Below the pieces are notes generated by a model that made no database searches, was not told where the DNA came from, and was given only the letters and a program-made list of their open reading frames with translations. Both the position numbers and the translations under genes were made by a program. DNA of 34,295 nt from SFFI01 sp964398655 (GTDB lineage: Bacteria; Bacillota; Clostridia; Saccharofermentanales; DTU023): assembly GCA_964398655.1 (NCBI GenBank), contig CAYNNG010000021.1, positions 1-34,295 of the forward strand, read 5' to 3'. Below are positions 21,240-30,312 of this stretch, one piece after another (positions within the stretch are counted from its first letter, which is position 1; every line of letters begins with the position of its first letter).

Positions 21240-24143
21240 ATGAAAAGTGAGCTTATTTTCGGTTTTCAACCCATAAGAGAAGAATATTTGGCAGATATCT
21301 CTTCATGGGCCCATGTCTATAAACATCTACAGTCTGGAGCCACTCTGATCTGGTTAGAAAATTCTGATCCTTTTAAAGTCTTTGCCGCATCCTTTAAAAC
21401 CAAACCACAAAACAACAGCGGAGCTCCTCACATTGTTGAGCATGCCCTCTTAGGAGGATCACGAAAATATAAATCTAATGATATCTTTACGGATCTGGAC
21501 TCACGTTCTACCAACGCCTTCATGAATGCCATGACTTACCCGGACAAAACTATTTTCCCTATCGCCAGCCGGGATCCCCAAGACTTCTATAATCTGACAG
21601 ATGTGTATCTAGATTCTATTTTCTTCCCCATGATTCTGGAAAACCGGCAATTTTTCGACCGCGAGGGTTGGCGCTATGAACTGTTTACGCCAGATTCCGA
21701 CCTAGTTTACAACGGTGTAGTTTATAACGAAATGCTCGGCGCCATGTCTGACCCCTTGCGCAAATTGCTTTATGCGAATTTAGCGTCTATTTTTCCGGAT
21801 ACCTTCTATGTCTATAATTCTGGCGGCGAACCGAGCGCCATTCCTCAACTTTCCTACGAAGAATTCTTAGACTTCTATCATACTTACTATACACCTTCTA
21901 ACAGCTTGCTCTATTTCTACGGGGACTTAGATATTAAAGAGTATCTGGCGCATCTTGACCAAGAATATCTGAGCAAATTTTCTCGTCTGGAAGCTGAAGT
22001 AGTCTACGAAAAGCAACAAGCTTTTACAGAACGCCGTGAATTCCTCAGCTACTATAACTTAGAAGACGGCGCTTCCGGGGAAAATCAGGCCTATCTGGTT
22101 TTAAATTACCTGACCGGTGATGGCGGATTGCCGGAAGAAGCTTATATGAATATGGTCTTGAGCCAGGTATTATTTGATTCCAGTACAGCTCCTGTAAAAC
22201 AAGCTCTCTTAGCTGCCGGCATAGGAGTGGAAAGCGGCTCACTCAGTATGAATTACCGGCAGAATACTTTGGGCGTGGCGGTCCTAAATGCTAACGCCTC
22301 ACAAAAAGCAGACTTTGTCAGAATCGTAGAGAACACCCTGCGGCAAGTTGTGGCAGACGGATTAGATAGAGAGCACGTCTTAGCTACAATTAATCTCCTA
22401 GACCTGCAATGCCGTAAAGCCGATGGCATCTCAGGTCTCAAAGGCTTAGATTATCTCACCCTGATCTTAGAATCTTATAACTATGGCGGTGACCCCTTTG
22501 CTTACTTGTATTTTTCTGATATTTTTCACAAGCTGCGGGGAAATATAGATACTGGAGCGTACGAAAAGTATATACAAGAGCGGATCCTCGATAATCCTAG
22601 TTCCAGCCTCTGCCTACTTCTTCCTCAGAATGGCTTATCTAAAGAGCTGGAAGGCAAAATCCGCAGAGAATTAGCCAGCTATAAATCAGGACTCTCCCCC
22701 ACAGAGATTTCTGACTTAATTGACCGCAGCCTCAAGGTAAGAGATGAACCCATCTTCTCCGCGGAAGAATACCATCTGCCTAGTCTTCATCTAGCCGAGA
22801 TTGATCCCAAGGTTAACGAAATTCCTTATCAAGTTGAGGAGGATGAGCTCTTTACCTTGGTGAGCACAGCTCAGGTTACAGGCGGGATCAATTATGTCAG
22901 CATCCAGTTTGACCTCTCGGTGCTTGAGCCCCAAGATTTACCCTACGCCAGTCTCCTGGCTAAGCTCTTAGGCAGCCTAGATACAGATAATTATGACAAG
23001 GGACAGCTGGAGAAAGCCGCTTTCATGTATACAGGCGGCATTGGCTTCAGTGTGGCAAATGCTCAAAACCGTGTAACGGGCAAGTATGATGCTCGCTTTG
23101 AAGTTTACGCCTCAGCGCTTCGGGAAAACGTGCCTCAGATGCTTGACTTAATTCGAGAAATTTGCCTGAACACTATCTTTAAGGATAGTAAGTGGATCGG
23201 TGATCAAATCAAGGCCTTGCGTAAGGCCACGGAACTTGACGCTTCTGCCAATGCGGCCAGTCTGGGCATACAGCGGGCACGTGCCTATTATGACCCCTTG
23301 TTTGCCTACCGGGAAAAATTAAGCGGTCTTGATTTTATCCGTTTCCTGCAAGATTTAGATAACAAATTCTCTAGCAATCCCGAGCCTTATTTGGCTAAAC
23401 TCCACTCAATTTCCAAGCAGCTATTCAACCGCGACCAGTTGGTTATCGGGCTGGCAGCCGCAGAAGAAGACCTTCCTCCTATGCAGGAACAGTTAGCTGT
23501 CTTTGTTGGCCAGCTCCCGACGCAAACACAGAAGCGGAATAAATTTCAAGTAATTCCTCAACATTTAAATGAAGGGATCGCTGTCAATACGGACGCCAAT
23601 TATGTGATCAAAGCAGCCAGTTTAAAGGATCACCTCGCGGAAATTAACGGCAGCCGAAACGTGCTCTCTCTGGTCTTAGACAATCTTTACCTTTATCCGG
23701 AAGTTCGCGCCAAAGGCGGAGCCTACGGCGCTTATTCCCTCATCGACAACTACAATAATTTTGTCGCTTATTCTTACTCAGATCCCAATATGACTGAGAC
23801 CATCAAGATCTTTGACCAGATGGGAGAATTTTTAGCTCAGCTCGAGCTCAATGATGAAGACCTAGAGCAAATTCTAATTGGCTATTTCAAGGCCTATCCC
23901 GTGCCCGGCAGAGAGGCCGCTAGTTCCGTGGTTTACCGCTGGCTAAACGGTTTCAGCAATGAATTTTTTGCTCAAGAAGCCCAAGACGTGCTGCAGACCA
24001 AGCTGGAAGACCTCAAAGCTTACGCGGAGGTACTTACCAAGGCCATGCAACAAGACAACAACCTCATCGTCCTGGGCAACGCCGAGCAGATCAAAGAGCA
24101 TGCAAAGCTCTTTCAGACCTTAACCTCCATTGTCCAAGATTAG
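21240..24143 (+). CDS. M16C-family zinc peptidase, presequence-protease-like
   Basis: A 967-residue inverted-motif (inverzincin) metallopeptidase related to PreP/Cym1, which degrades peptides inside a closed chamber. The active site is complete: His64, Glu67 and His68 in PHIVEH, with the third ligand Glu164 in VVYNEMLGAMS. NAFMNAMTYPDKT and FYNLTDVYLDSIFFP are characteristic of M16C. The full length indicates both halves of the chamber. No signal peptide or membrane helix is seen, so it is cytoplasmic. The ATG has no near Shine-Dalgarno (AAAGG is over 20 nt away), and an in-frame TAG at 21231 prevents an earlier start. It is oriented against all its neighbours, diverging from ylxM and converging on ftsY. 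Confidence 0.93.
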   Translation: MKSELIFGFQPIREEYLADISSWAHVYKHLQSGATLIWLENSDPFKVFAASFKTKPQNNSGAPHIVEHALLGGSRKYKSNDIFTDLDSRSTNAFMNAMTYPDKTIFPIASRDPQDFYNLTDVYLDSIFFPMILENRQFFDREGWRYELFTPDSDLVYNGVVYNEMLGAMSDPLRKLLYANLASIFPDTFYVYNSGGEPSAIPQLSYEEFLDFYHTYYTPSNSLLYFYGDLDIKEYLAHLDQEYLSKFSRLEAEVVYEKQQAFTERREFLSYYNLEDGASGENQAYLVLNYLTGDGGLPEEAYMNMVLSQVLFDSSTAPVKQALLAAGIGVESGSLSMNYRQNTLGVAVLNANASQKADFVRIVENTLRQVVADGLDREHVLATINLLDLQCRKADGISGLKGLDYLTLILESYNYGGDPFAYLYFSDIFHKLRGNIDTGAYEKYIQERILDNPSSSLCLLLPQNGLSKELEGKIRRELASYKSGLSPTEISDLIDRSLKVRDEPIFSAEEYHLPSLHLAEIDPKVNEIPYQVEEDELFTLVSTAQVTGGINYVSIQFDLSVLEPQDLPYASLLAKLLGSLDTDNYDKGQLEKAAFMYTGGIGFSVANAQNRVTGKYDARFEVYASALRENVPQMLDLIREICLNTIFKDSKWIGDQIKALRKATELDASANAASLGIQRARAYYDPLFAYREKLSGLDFIRFLQDLDNKFSSNPEPYLAKLHSISKQLFNRDQLVIGLAAAEEDLPPMQEQLAVFVGQLPTQTQKRNKFQVIPQHLNEGIAVNTDANYVIKAASLKDHLAEINGSRNVLSLVLDNLYLYPEVRAKGGAYGAYSLIDNYNNFVAYSYSDPNMTETIKIFDQMGEFLAQLELNDEDLEQILIGYFKAYPVPGREAASSVVYRWLNGFSNEFFAQEAQDVLQTKLEDLKAYAEVLTKAMQQDNNLIVLGNAEQIKEHAKLFQTLTSIVQD

Positions 24144-24178
24144 GGTATATAGGCTACAGACAAGGCTTGAGACTGGAT

Positions 24179-25111
24179 TTAATCCTTAGGTTTACTGATT
24201 TCTTCAGGAATTAAGGAGTTGATATAAGAATCACGATCAAATTCCTGCAGGTCATCAATTTGTTCACCCAGGCCGGCAAAATAAATGGGCAGCTGAGCCT
24301 CGCGTGCGACCGTTAAGGCAATACCGCCTTTGGCGTTTCCGTCTAACTTCGTGATCACCAGTCCATCCAGGTCTGTGACATCATTAAATGCCTGGGCCTG
24401 GAAGAGAGCATTCTGTCCCGTTGTGGCGTCTATAACCAGTAGGCTAGTCACTTTAGACTCAGCCGCTTCCCGGCCAATAATCCGGCGGATCTTGGCCAAC
24501 TCATCCATCAAATTTTTCTTGTTATGGAGGCGTCCGGCTGTGTCGACAATTAAAATTTGCGCAGACCGGCTCTTAGCGGCTTGAATAGCATTAAATACGA
24601 CCGAAGCAGGATCAGAGCCGGGCTCACCCTTGATCAAGTCAGCATTTGATCTTTCAGCCCATACTTCCAGCTGGTCAATCGCGGCCGCACGGAAAGTGTC
24701 CGCGGCTGCCATAACTACCTTATAACCCTGTTGCTTGTAAGCCCAGGCCAGCTTGCCTGTGGTAGTAGTCTTGCCGGTGCCATTAACACCCACCATGAGA
24801 ATAACGTTTAAGACATTGGGATCAATGTCTAAATGGCGTGTGGGGCCCAGGGCTTCTGACATGGCCTGGCGAATAACTTCGATCACCGCTTCCACGCGCG
24901 TATCTCCGGTGGATTTGATATGGTCTTTAACCTTGTCGATAATAAACTCTGTGCTCGCAACCGAGACGTCGGCTTGAATCATAAGCATCGAGAGCTCTTC
25001 CAGCATATCCTCATCAAAATGCCCGAGGTTGCCTGCGATTTTAGTAAAACCCTGGGTGAAAAAGTCTCTAGTCTTCTGCAAGCCAGACTTAAATTTGGCA
25101 AACATAGCCAT
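24179..25111 (-). CDS. ftsY: SRP receptor FtsY
   Basis: FtsY is the membrane-associated SRP receptor GTPase that docks Ffh-ribosome complexes. G1 is GVNGTGKTTTT (108-118), followed by AADTFRAAAIDQLEVW, DTAGRLHNKKNLM and TKLDGNAKGGIAL. At 310 residues it has only a short N-terminal region and lacks the long acidic A domain of E. coli, as is usual in Bacillota. AGGAGG lies 8 nt before the ATG, which is 16 bp after the smc stop. No obvious terminator separates it from the convergent M16C gene. Confidence 0.97.
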   Translation of the reverse strand: MAMFAKFKSGLQKTRDFFTQGFTKIAGNLGHFDEDMLEELSMLMIQADVSVASTEFIIDKVKDHIKSTGDTRVEAVIEVIRQAMSEALGPTRHLDIDPNVLNVILMVGVNGTGKTTTTGKLAWAYKQQGYKVVMAAADTFRAAAIDQLEVWAERSNADLIKGEPGSDPASVVFNAIQAAKSRSAQILIVDTAGRLHNKKNLMDELAKIRRIIGREAAESKVTSLLVIDATTGQNALFQAQAFNDVTDLDGLVITKLDGNAKGGIALTVAREAQLPIYFAGLGEQIDDLQEFDRDSYINSLIPEEISKPKD

Positions 25112-25127
25112 GTGTAGGTCCTCCTAA

Positions 25128-28100
25128 TTAATTGATGTAGTCTTTTCCTTCATCTAAGGCTAAAGAAAGAATCGTGGATACGCCCCGTTCTTTCATAGTT
25201 ACACCGTAAAGGCGCTCTGCCGCTTCCATAGTTCCCCGACGGTGGGTAACCACGATAAATTGTGTGTTCTGCGCATAGTCTTTAACGAATTCGGCAAAAC
25301 GAATTACATTGGCCTCATCCAGAGCGGAGTCAACCTCATCCAAGAAGCAGAAAGGCGCGGGCCGGCGGCGGAAAATGGCAAAGACCAGGGCTATGGCGGT
25401 TAGGGCCCGCTCGCCGCCAGAAAGCAAGCTTAAACGCTGCAATCGCTTGCCCGGAGGTTGAGCTCGGATCTCGATATCCGCTTCTAAAACGTCTCCTTCT
25501 GCCAGTTCCAGTGTAGCTGCGCCGCCGGAAAAGAGCGCGACAAAGCAGGCTTGAAATTCTTGATTGATGGCCTCCAGCTCTGCCACGAATTGTTGCCGCA
25601 TGGCTGCCTGCAGCTCATCAATAACCGTAAGCAGCTGCTTGCGGGTTTTATTGATATCTTCAGCCTGATCTTTGAGCAGGTTGTAACGCTCTTTCAGGTC
25701 CTCATAGTCTTGCGGGGCAGAGTGGTTTACCGGAGGCAAGTCACGTAATTGGTCTTTGAGCTGTTTCAAACGACGCTTGCTGGGATTATCCAGCTCTAGG
25801 CTGGCCGCCAGCTCTTTAGCCTGATTGTAGCTGAAACGGTAATCTTCCCAAATACGGTTTTTCTCCGCATTAAGCTTCTCAGCAAGGCGGTCAGCCTGAC
25901 CTTGCGCTTTGGCTTTTTCACCTTCCAAGCTGTTAAGCCGCTGGTTTAAATTTTCCAAGCGCTGAAAGACCTCTTGTTCCGCCTGACCTGCGGCTTCATT
26001 GTCCTGCCGTAATTGGGCCTGGTCACCTTCCAGAGCCTTAAGTTCAGACTTCAGAGTCGTTTCCTCAGCTAGCCTGTCCTCTTCACGCTTAGCCAGGTGT
26101 TGTAGCTTAGCCTCTATTTCGTGTTTTTCCTGGTCTAGGGCAGCAGACGCAGCTTGGCGGTGGGCTTGCTCCTCTTTGAGCTGAGCTTGCAGCTCGGAGA
26201 TACCCTTTAAGGCTTCTGCCAGCGACCCCAGGCTCACCTTGTAGTCCGTTATTTCTTCTCTGAGCTCAATCAGGGCTTGCCGATCTTTTTGATCCCCTTC
26301 TCCCTGCTGGTCAGGAACTTGCTCCAAGGACTTAAGGTCATTTTCCATACTCTGGAGTTTAGCCTGCAATTCAATTTTTTTCTGTTTCGCTAAGGCAAGA
26401 GACTGCTGGACTTTTTCCTGTTCTCCCTCAAGGTTGGAACAAGCGGTTTCCTGCTGAGCCAAAAGCTCACCCGCGTGTTTGACCTGTTCTTGTTTTTGAG
26501 CTCTGGCTTCTCTGAGGTGCTGCAACTGAGTAATAACCTCTTGTTCACGGTTTGCGAGCGAGCTCTCCTCCCCTAAACGTCCGGCTAATTTACCATTACT
26601 TGCGCTCAGCTCTAACTCCAGGCGGGAAATTTCTTCTGTCAAATCATCGATTTCTCGCGAACGTGAAATTAAGCCCGACAAACCGCGGGAAGTTTGCCCC
26701 CCCGTCATAGAACCACCAGGATGGACGAGATCTCCGTCGAGGCTCACAATTTTAAAGCGTTTGCCAGTACGGTCCGCCAGATTAAGTGCGGCTGCCAAGT
26801 CTTCGGTCAATAAAATCCGTCCACCCAAGTAAGCAGCCAAGGGGTAAAGGTCGTCCGGACAGCTGATGTGGTCTTCCAGTGTACCAAGATAGCCCGGAAT
26901 ACGCGCTAATTCCTCAAGCTCCCGTCTGCTGAGGCTGCGAGCCTCTATTTTGTCTAAAGGAAGAAAGGTTTCCCGCCCTGCCTTTTCTCGTTTCAGCCAA
27001 CCGATCAGGCGTGAGGCTACCTTGCTATCTCGGGTAACCAGGTTGTGCAAGGCTGGTCCCAGACTCATCTCCACCGCAGTTTCGTAATTTGCTTCTACCC
27101 TAATGAGCTCTGCCACCGGCCCCAGTAATCCTTCGCCAAAATCAGGATTCCGATCCACTTCCCGGCCCAAGGACTTAACCGCTTGATGGTAGCCCTCTCG
27201 GTTTTCTTCCAAATGTTTGAGGGTCGCAAGCTGGTAATCTTTTTGTTTAATACTTTGCTCTAAGTTAATAAGCTGAGATTTAAGAGTTTCAAATTTCTGG
27301 AGGAAGTTTGACTTTTCGGTCTGCAGGGTTTGGGCCAGCTTCTCCTGCTCTTCAATCGCGGTTTGCAGGTCCTGCAGGTCTGTTTGGAGCTCCGCCTCCA
27401 GCTTCGCTTGTCTCTCTTTTTGCTGGCTAAGGTCGCGGCTTTCGAGCTCCAAGTCCGACAGTTTTTCCTCAAAAAGGGCCAAGTCTTTGTCGAGAGCAAA
27501 GTTTTGGCTGCGCGTCTGAAAGATGGCCTCCCTTTGGCTGAGCATATCTGCCTTGCGTTTGGCTTCTGCTTGATCCTTGGCACTAAGCCGAGCTTCCAGT
27601 TCATGCGCCTTCTGCTCTGCGGCTGTAAGTTTGGTTATTAAGTCTGCCTGTCTAGCTTCCAAATCCGCTTTATGACCAGACCTTTGGCTCAATTTGGCCT
27701 CCAAGCCTTCAGCAGAGGAGGCAAGGTTGGCCTCCTCCAAAGCAATGTCCTGCAGGCGTTTACGGGACTGGCGTTGACTTTCGCCTGATAAGGCAGCCTC
27801 TTCAGCCAGGCGCGAGAGTTCTCGAGACTTTTCTTGAAATGAGTGTTGTAGCTCAGCGCTCTGGCTCTCATAGCTTTTGCGCTCCGCCAAGAGTTTCTGC
27901 CGGTCGTGGTAAAGTTTTTCTCTAGCTTGGGTCAGTTGGGCGAATTCTTCTGCAAGGTCGCTCAGGAAAGCGCCTTGCTGCTCGGCCTTATCCTCCGCAT
28001 CCGCTAAATCCTGGATAGTTAGATAGATATCCAGGTCACGTAGTTCAGCGGCAATTTCCTTGTAAGCCAGGGCTTGCTTCGCTTGACGGGCCAAGGGCTT

Positions 28101-28706
28101 GAGATTGCGCTCCATCTCCTGCCTAATGTCGTCTAAGCGCTCTAGGTCTGCATCTGTACGGGCCAATTTGCGGTCAGCTTCTTGCTTTCGCATTTTATAT
28201 TTCACAATCCCAGCGGCCTCATCAAAAACTTTACGCCGGTCGTCCGAACGCTCAGAAAGAATGTCGTCCACCCTGCCCTGTTCAATGATGGAATAGCCAT
28301 CTTTACCCAAACCCGTATCGGCAAAAAGTTCCGTGATATCTTTTAAGCGGCAGCTGCGCTGGTTAATCAAATACTCTGATTCTCCAGACCGGTAATAACG
28401 CCTGGTCACTACGATCGTATCGAAGTCTAAAGGGAAATAACGATCAGAGTTGTCAACGTGGATGGAAACTTCGGCTGAAGCTAAGCGTTTGCGGGTGGAC
28501 GTACCATTAAAGATGACGTCTTCCATTTTATTGCCGCGCAAGCTCTTGGCGGATTGTTCACCCAGAACCCAGCGCACCGCATCCGTAACGTTGGATTTGC
28601 CCGAACCATTGGGCCCTACGATACAGGTTAAACCAGGATGAAATTCAATGTATTGGTGTCCCGGGAAAGATTTAAACCCCTGGATCTCTACTGCTTTGAG
28701 ATACAT
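25128..28706 (-). CDS. smc: Chromosome segregation protein SMC
   Basis: SMC is the core ATPase of bacterial condensin; it folds at a hinge and works with ScpA/ScpB, not encoded here. Walker A is GPNGSGKSN (31-39). Long Glu/Gln/Lys/Ala-rich coiled coils occupy about 165-500 and 670-1010, around the hinge (about 510-655; GLLGPVAELIRV, HPGGSMTGGQ). The C-terminal head has the signature LSGGERALTAIAL (from 1095) and Walker B FCFLDEVDSALDE (from 1119). Length 1192 is typical. The ATG lies 2 bp after the rnc stop, indicating translational coupling in the acpP-rnc-smc-ftsY run. Confidence 0.97.
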   Translation of the reverse strand: MYLKAVEIQGFKSFPGHQYIEFHPGLTCIVGPNGSGKSNVTDAVRWVLGEQSAKSLRGNKMEDVIFNGTSTRKRLASAEVSIHVDNSDRYFPLDFDTIVVTRRYYRSGESEYLINQRSCRLKDITELFADTGLGKDGYSIIEQGRVDDILSERSDDRRKVFDEAAGIVKYKMRKQEADRKLARTDADLERLDDIRQEMERNLKPLARQAKQALAYKEIAAELRDLDIYLTIQDLADAEDKAEQQGAFLSDLAEEFAQLTQAREKLYHDRQKLLAERKSYESQSAELQHSFQEKSRELSRLAEEAALSGESQRQSRKRLQDIALEEANLASSAEGLEAKLSQRSGHKADLEARQADLITKLTAAEQKAHELEARLSAKDQAEAKRKADMLSQREAIFQTRSQNFALDKDLALFEEKLSDLELESRDLSQQKERQAKLEAELQTDLQDLQTAIEEQEKLAQTLQTEKSNFLQKFETLKSQLINLEQSIKQKDYQLATLKHLEENREGYHQAVKSLGREVDRNPDFGEGLLGPVAELIRVEANYETAVEMSLGPALHNLVTRDSKVASRLIGWLKREKAGRETFLPLDKIEARSLSRRELEELARIPGYLGTLEDHISCPDDLYPLAAYLGGRILLTEDLAAALNLADRTGKRFKIVSLDGDLVHPGGSMTGGQTSRGLSGLISRSREIDDLTEEISRLELELSASNGKLAGRLGEESSLANREQEVITQLQHLREARAQKQEQVKHAGELLAQQETACSNLEGEQEKVQQSLALAKQKKIELQAKLQSMENDLKSLEQVPDQQGEGDQKDRQALIELREEITDYKVSLGSLAEALKGISELQAQLKEEQAHRQAASAALDQEKHEIEAKLQHLAKREEDRLAEETTLKSELKALEGDQAQLRQDNEAAGQAEQEVFQRLENLNQRLNSLEGEKAKAQGQADRLAEKLNAEKNRIWEDYRFSYNQAKELAASLELDNPSKRRLKQLKDQLRDLPPVNHSAPQDYEDLKERYNLLKDQAEDINKTRKQLLTVIDELQAAMRQQFVAELEAINQEFQACFVALFSGGAATLELAEGDVLEADIEIRAQPPGKRLQRLSLLSGGERALTAIALVFAIFRRRPAPFCFLDEVDSALDEANVIRFAEFVKDYAQNTQFIVVTHRRGTMEAAERLYGVTMKERGVSTILSLALDEGKDYIN

Positions 28707-28708
28707 GA

Positions 28709-29413
28709 CTAGGAGTTCTCTCCTGTCAAGTAAACCAGAGCGCGGGCAGCTGCAGCTTGCTCTGCGTCTTTTTTAGAATGGCCCTCCGCGCGGCCTACTT
28801 CTTTAGAATCGAGATAGAGAGCACAGGTAAAGCGCTTGTTATGGTCTGGACCCTGAGCATCAACAATTTTGTACTGTATAAGAGGTTGGGGATTAAGCGA
28901 TTGAATATACTCCTGCAAGACTGACTTATAGTCATAGTGCAATCTGCCAGCCAAGGCCGCTTGGGCATAGGGATCAATCACCCTCAGGATCCAGGCAGAT
29001 ACCGCCTCATAACCTTGGTCTAAATAAATAGCGGCAATAAGAGCTTCCACCGCATTGGAGAGGTTGGAAGCCTTTTCCCTGCCCCCAGATGCCTGCTCAC
29101 CTTTCCCCATACGCAAAGAAGAGCCCAGGTCAAGATCCTGAGCAATCTGGGCGAGAGTTTCCTCTCGCGTGAGCAGGGAGCGGATTTTCGTCATCTGGCC
29201 CTCGGGCAGCTCGCCGGCAAGGCCATAAAGGGCCTCGCTCACACAGAGCTCCAGCACCGCGTCTCCTAAAAATTCGAGCCTTTCATTACATTCCGACTTA
29301 TCTAGACCTTGTTCAAAAGTCCAAGATGAGTGGGTCAAGGCTAATTGGAGAAGTTGGGGATTGTGGAAAGATAAACCTGCTCGCTCCATTAATTCCTGAG
29401 CAGATTTAAGCAT
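28709..29413 (-). CDS. rnc: Ribonuclease III
   Basis: RNase III cleaves double-stranded RNA, including rRNA precursors. The catalytic signature NERLEFLGDAVLE spans about 43-55; the second acidic cluster is in SNAVEALIAAIYLDQG. The C-terminal dsRNA-binding domain covers about 160-230, ending with KKDAEQAAAARAL. At 234 residues it is full length. The ATG overlaps the acpP stop (TAATG), and smc follows 2 bp after its own stop. Confidence 0.97.
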   Translation of the reverse strand: MLKSAQELMERAGLSFHNPQLLQLALTHSSWTFEQGLDKSECNERLEFLGDAVLELCVSEALYGLAGELPEGQMTKIRSLLTREETLAQIAQDLDLGSSLRMGKGEQASGGREKASNLSNAVEALIAAIYLDQGYEAVSAWILRVIDPYAQAALAGRLHYDYKSVLQEYIQSLNPQPLIQYKIVDAQGPDHNKRFTCALYLDSKEVGRAEGHSKKDAEQAAAARALVYLTGENS

Positions 29414-29652
29414 TAAAGATTATCAGCTATATAGTTTACAGCATCGCCTACCGTTTTAATCTGTTCAGCTTCGTCATCGGGGATGGAGAGATCAAATTCA
29501 TGTTCCATCTCTACAACCAGGTCCACCATATCAAGAGAATCAGCGTTCAGATCTTCAATAAAGTTAGCATCCATTTCGATGCTCTCAGGGTCCAGGCCCA
29601 GTTCTTCAGCTAAAATTTGGCTAACTTTTTCAAAAATTTCCTCGCGTGTCAT
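29413..29652 (-). CDS. acpP: Acyl carrier protein
   Basis: A 79-residue acidic carrier of fatty-acid intermediates. The phosphopantetheine attachment site is Ser39 in NADSLDMVDLV. AGGAGG precedes the ATG. It heads the acpP-rnc-smc-ftsY run; the plsX, fabD and fabG genes that often precede it in Bacillota are absent, and pgsA takes that place instead. A candidate promoter overlaps the end of pgsA. Confidence 0.97.
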   Translation of the reverse strand: MTREEIFEKVSQILAEELGLDPESIEMDANFIEDLNADSLDMVDLVVEMEHEFDLSIPDDEAEQIKTVGDAVNYIADNL

Positions 29653-29683
29653 GCAATATGCCTCCTATGAGAAATTATTTACA

Positions 29684-29711
29684 TTCTTATTATTCAGGTC
29701 TATAAAGTCAA
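29684..29711 (-). promoter_or_regulatory. Candidate promoter upstream of acpP
   Basis: On the minus strand TTGACT (29706-29711), overlapping the pgsA stop, is 16 nt from TAAGAA (29684-29689). The -35 is five of six to consensus; the -10 is poor. It would drive acpP-rnc-smc-ftsY independently of pgsA. Confidence 0.35.
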
Positions 29712-30295
29712 GCACTTTTAAAAAGCCCGCGATACTTTATAAAATAATCCAAGCCAGAAGCCACGGTTAAAACCAGGCTGAGGCCAAGTAGGATATTGCC
29801 CCATAATTGCCAGGTGGTCAAGTCTCCACCCAAGTAAATTGCTAGTAAGGGCTCAGCCAATAAATATACTAAGGTGACCATTTGGCAGGCAGCTTTCCAC
29901 TTGCCAAAGGGTCCAGCCGCAATCACCATGCCTTGGCTAACCCCCACTTGGCGAATGCCGGTAACCAAAAGCTCTCTGGCGAGAATCACCAGGACAATAA
30001 AGGCGTGCACCCGGCCCAGTTGGATAAAGACCAAAAAAGTCCCTAGCACCAAAAGCTTATCCGCCAAGGAATCCATGAGCTTGCCAAAATCTGTGATCAG
30101 GTTATATTTCCGCGCAATTCTTCCATCAATAAAGTCGGTCAGAGCGGCCACAACAAAGATAATTAAAGCTATGAGGCGCGCCGTAGGCGAAGCTACAAAT
30201 TCTGCCCAGGCTCCATTGCCCAGAGGCAAGAGCAGGAAAACCAGCGGGACAATTAAGATAATGCGCAGTATGGTCAATTTGTTAGGTAAATTCAT
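29708..30295 (-). CDS. pgsA: CDP-diacylglycerol-glycerol-3-phosphate 3-phosphatidyltransferase
   Basis: PgsA makes phosphatidylglycerol phosphate, the committed step to phosphatidylglycerol and cardiolipin, in the inner membrane. The CDP-alcohol phosphatase motif D-x2-DG-x2-AR-x8-G-x3-D-x3-D is complete (TDFIDGRIARKYNLITDFG, then MDSLAD, about 53-79). Several hydrophobic helices fit the family's six-helix fold. The N-terminus MNLPNKLTILRI is typical. At 195 residues it is full length. AGGAGG precedes the ATG; the gene is 17 bp after rimO. Confidence 0.94.
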   Translation of the reverse strand: MNLPNKLTILRIILIVPLVFLLLPLGNGAWAEFVASPTARLIALIIFVVAALTDFIDGRIARKYNLITDFGKLMDSLADKLLVLGTFLVFIQLGRVHAFIVLVILARELLVTGIRQVGVSQGMVIAAGPFGKWKAACQMVTLVYLLAEPLLAIYLGGDLTTWQLWGNILLGLSLVLTVASGLDYFIKYRGLFKSA

Positions 30296-30312
30296 ACAAG
30301 TCCCCTCCTGAG

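Noticed and set aside
21240..24143. M16C gene as horizontally acquired cargo with its own mobile sequences
   Set aside because: No repeats, transposase or target duplication are seen at either end, and codon use looks like the neighbours. Only its orientation is unusual.
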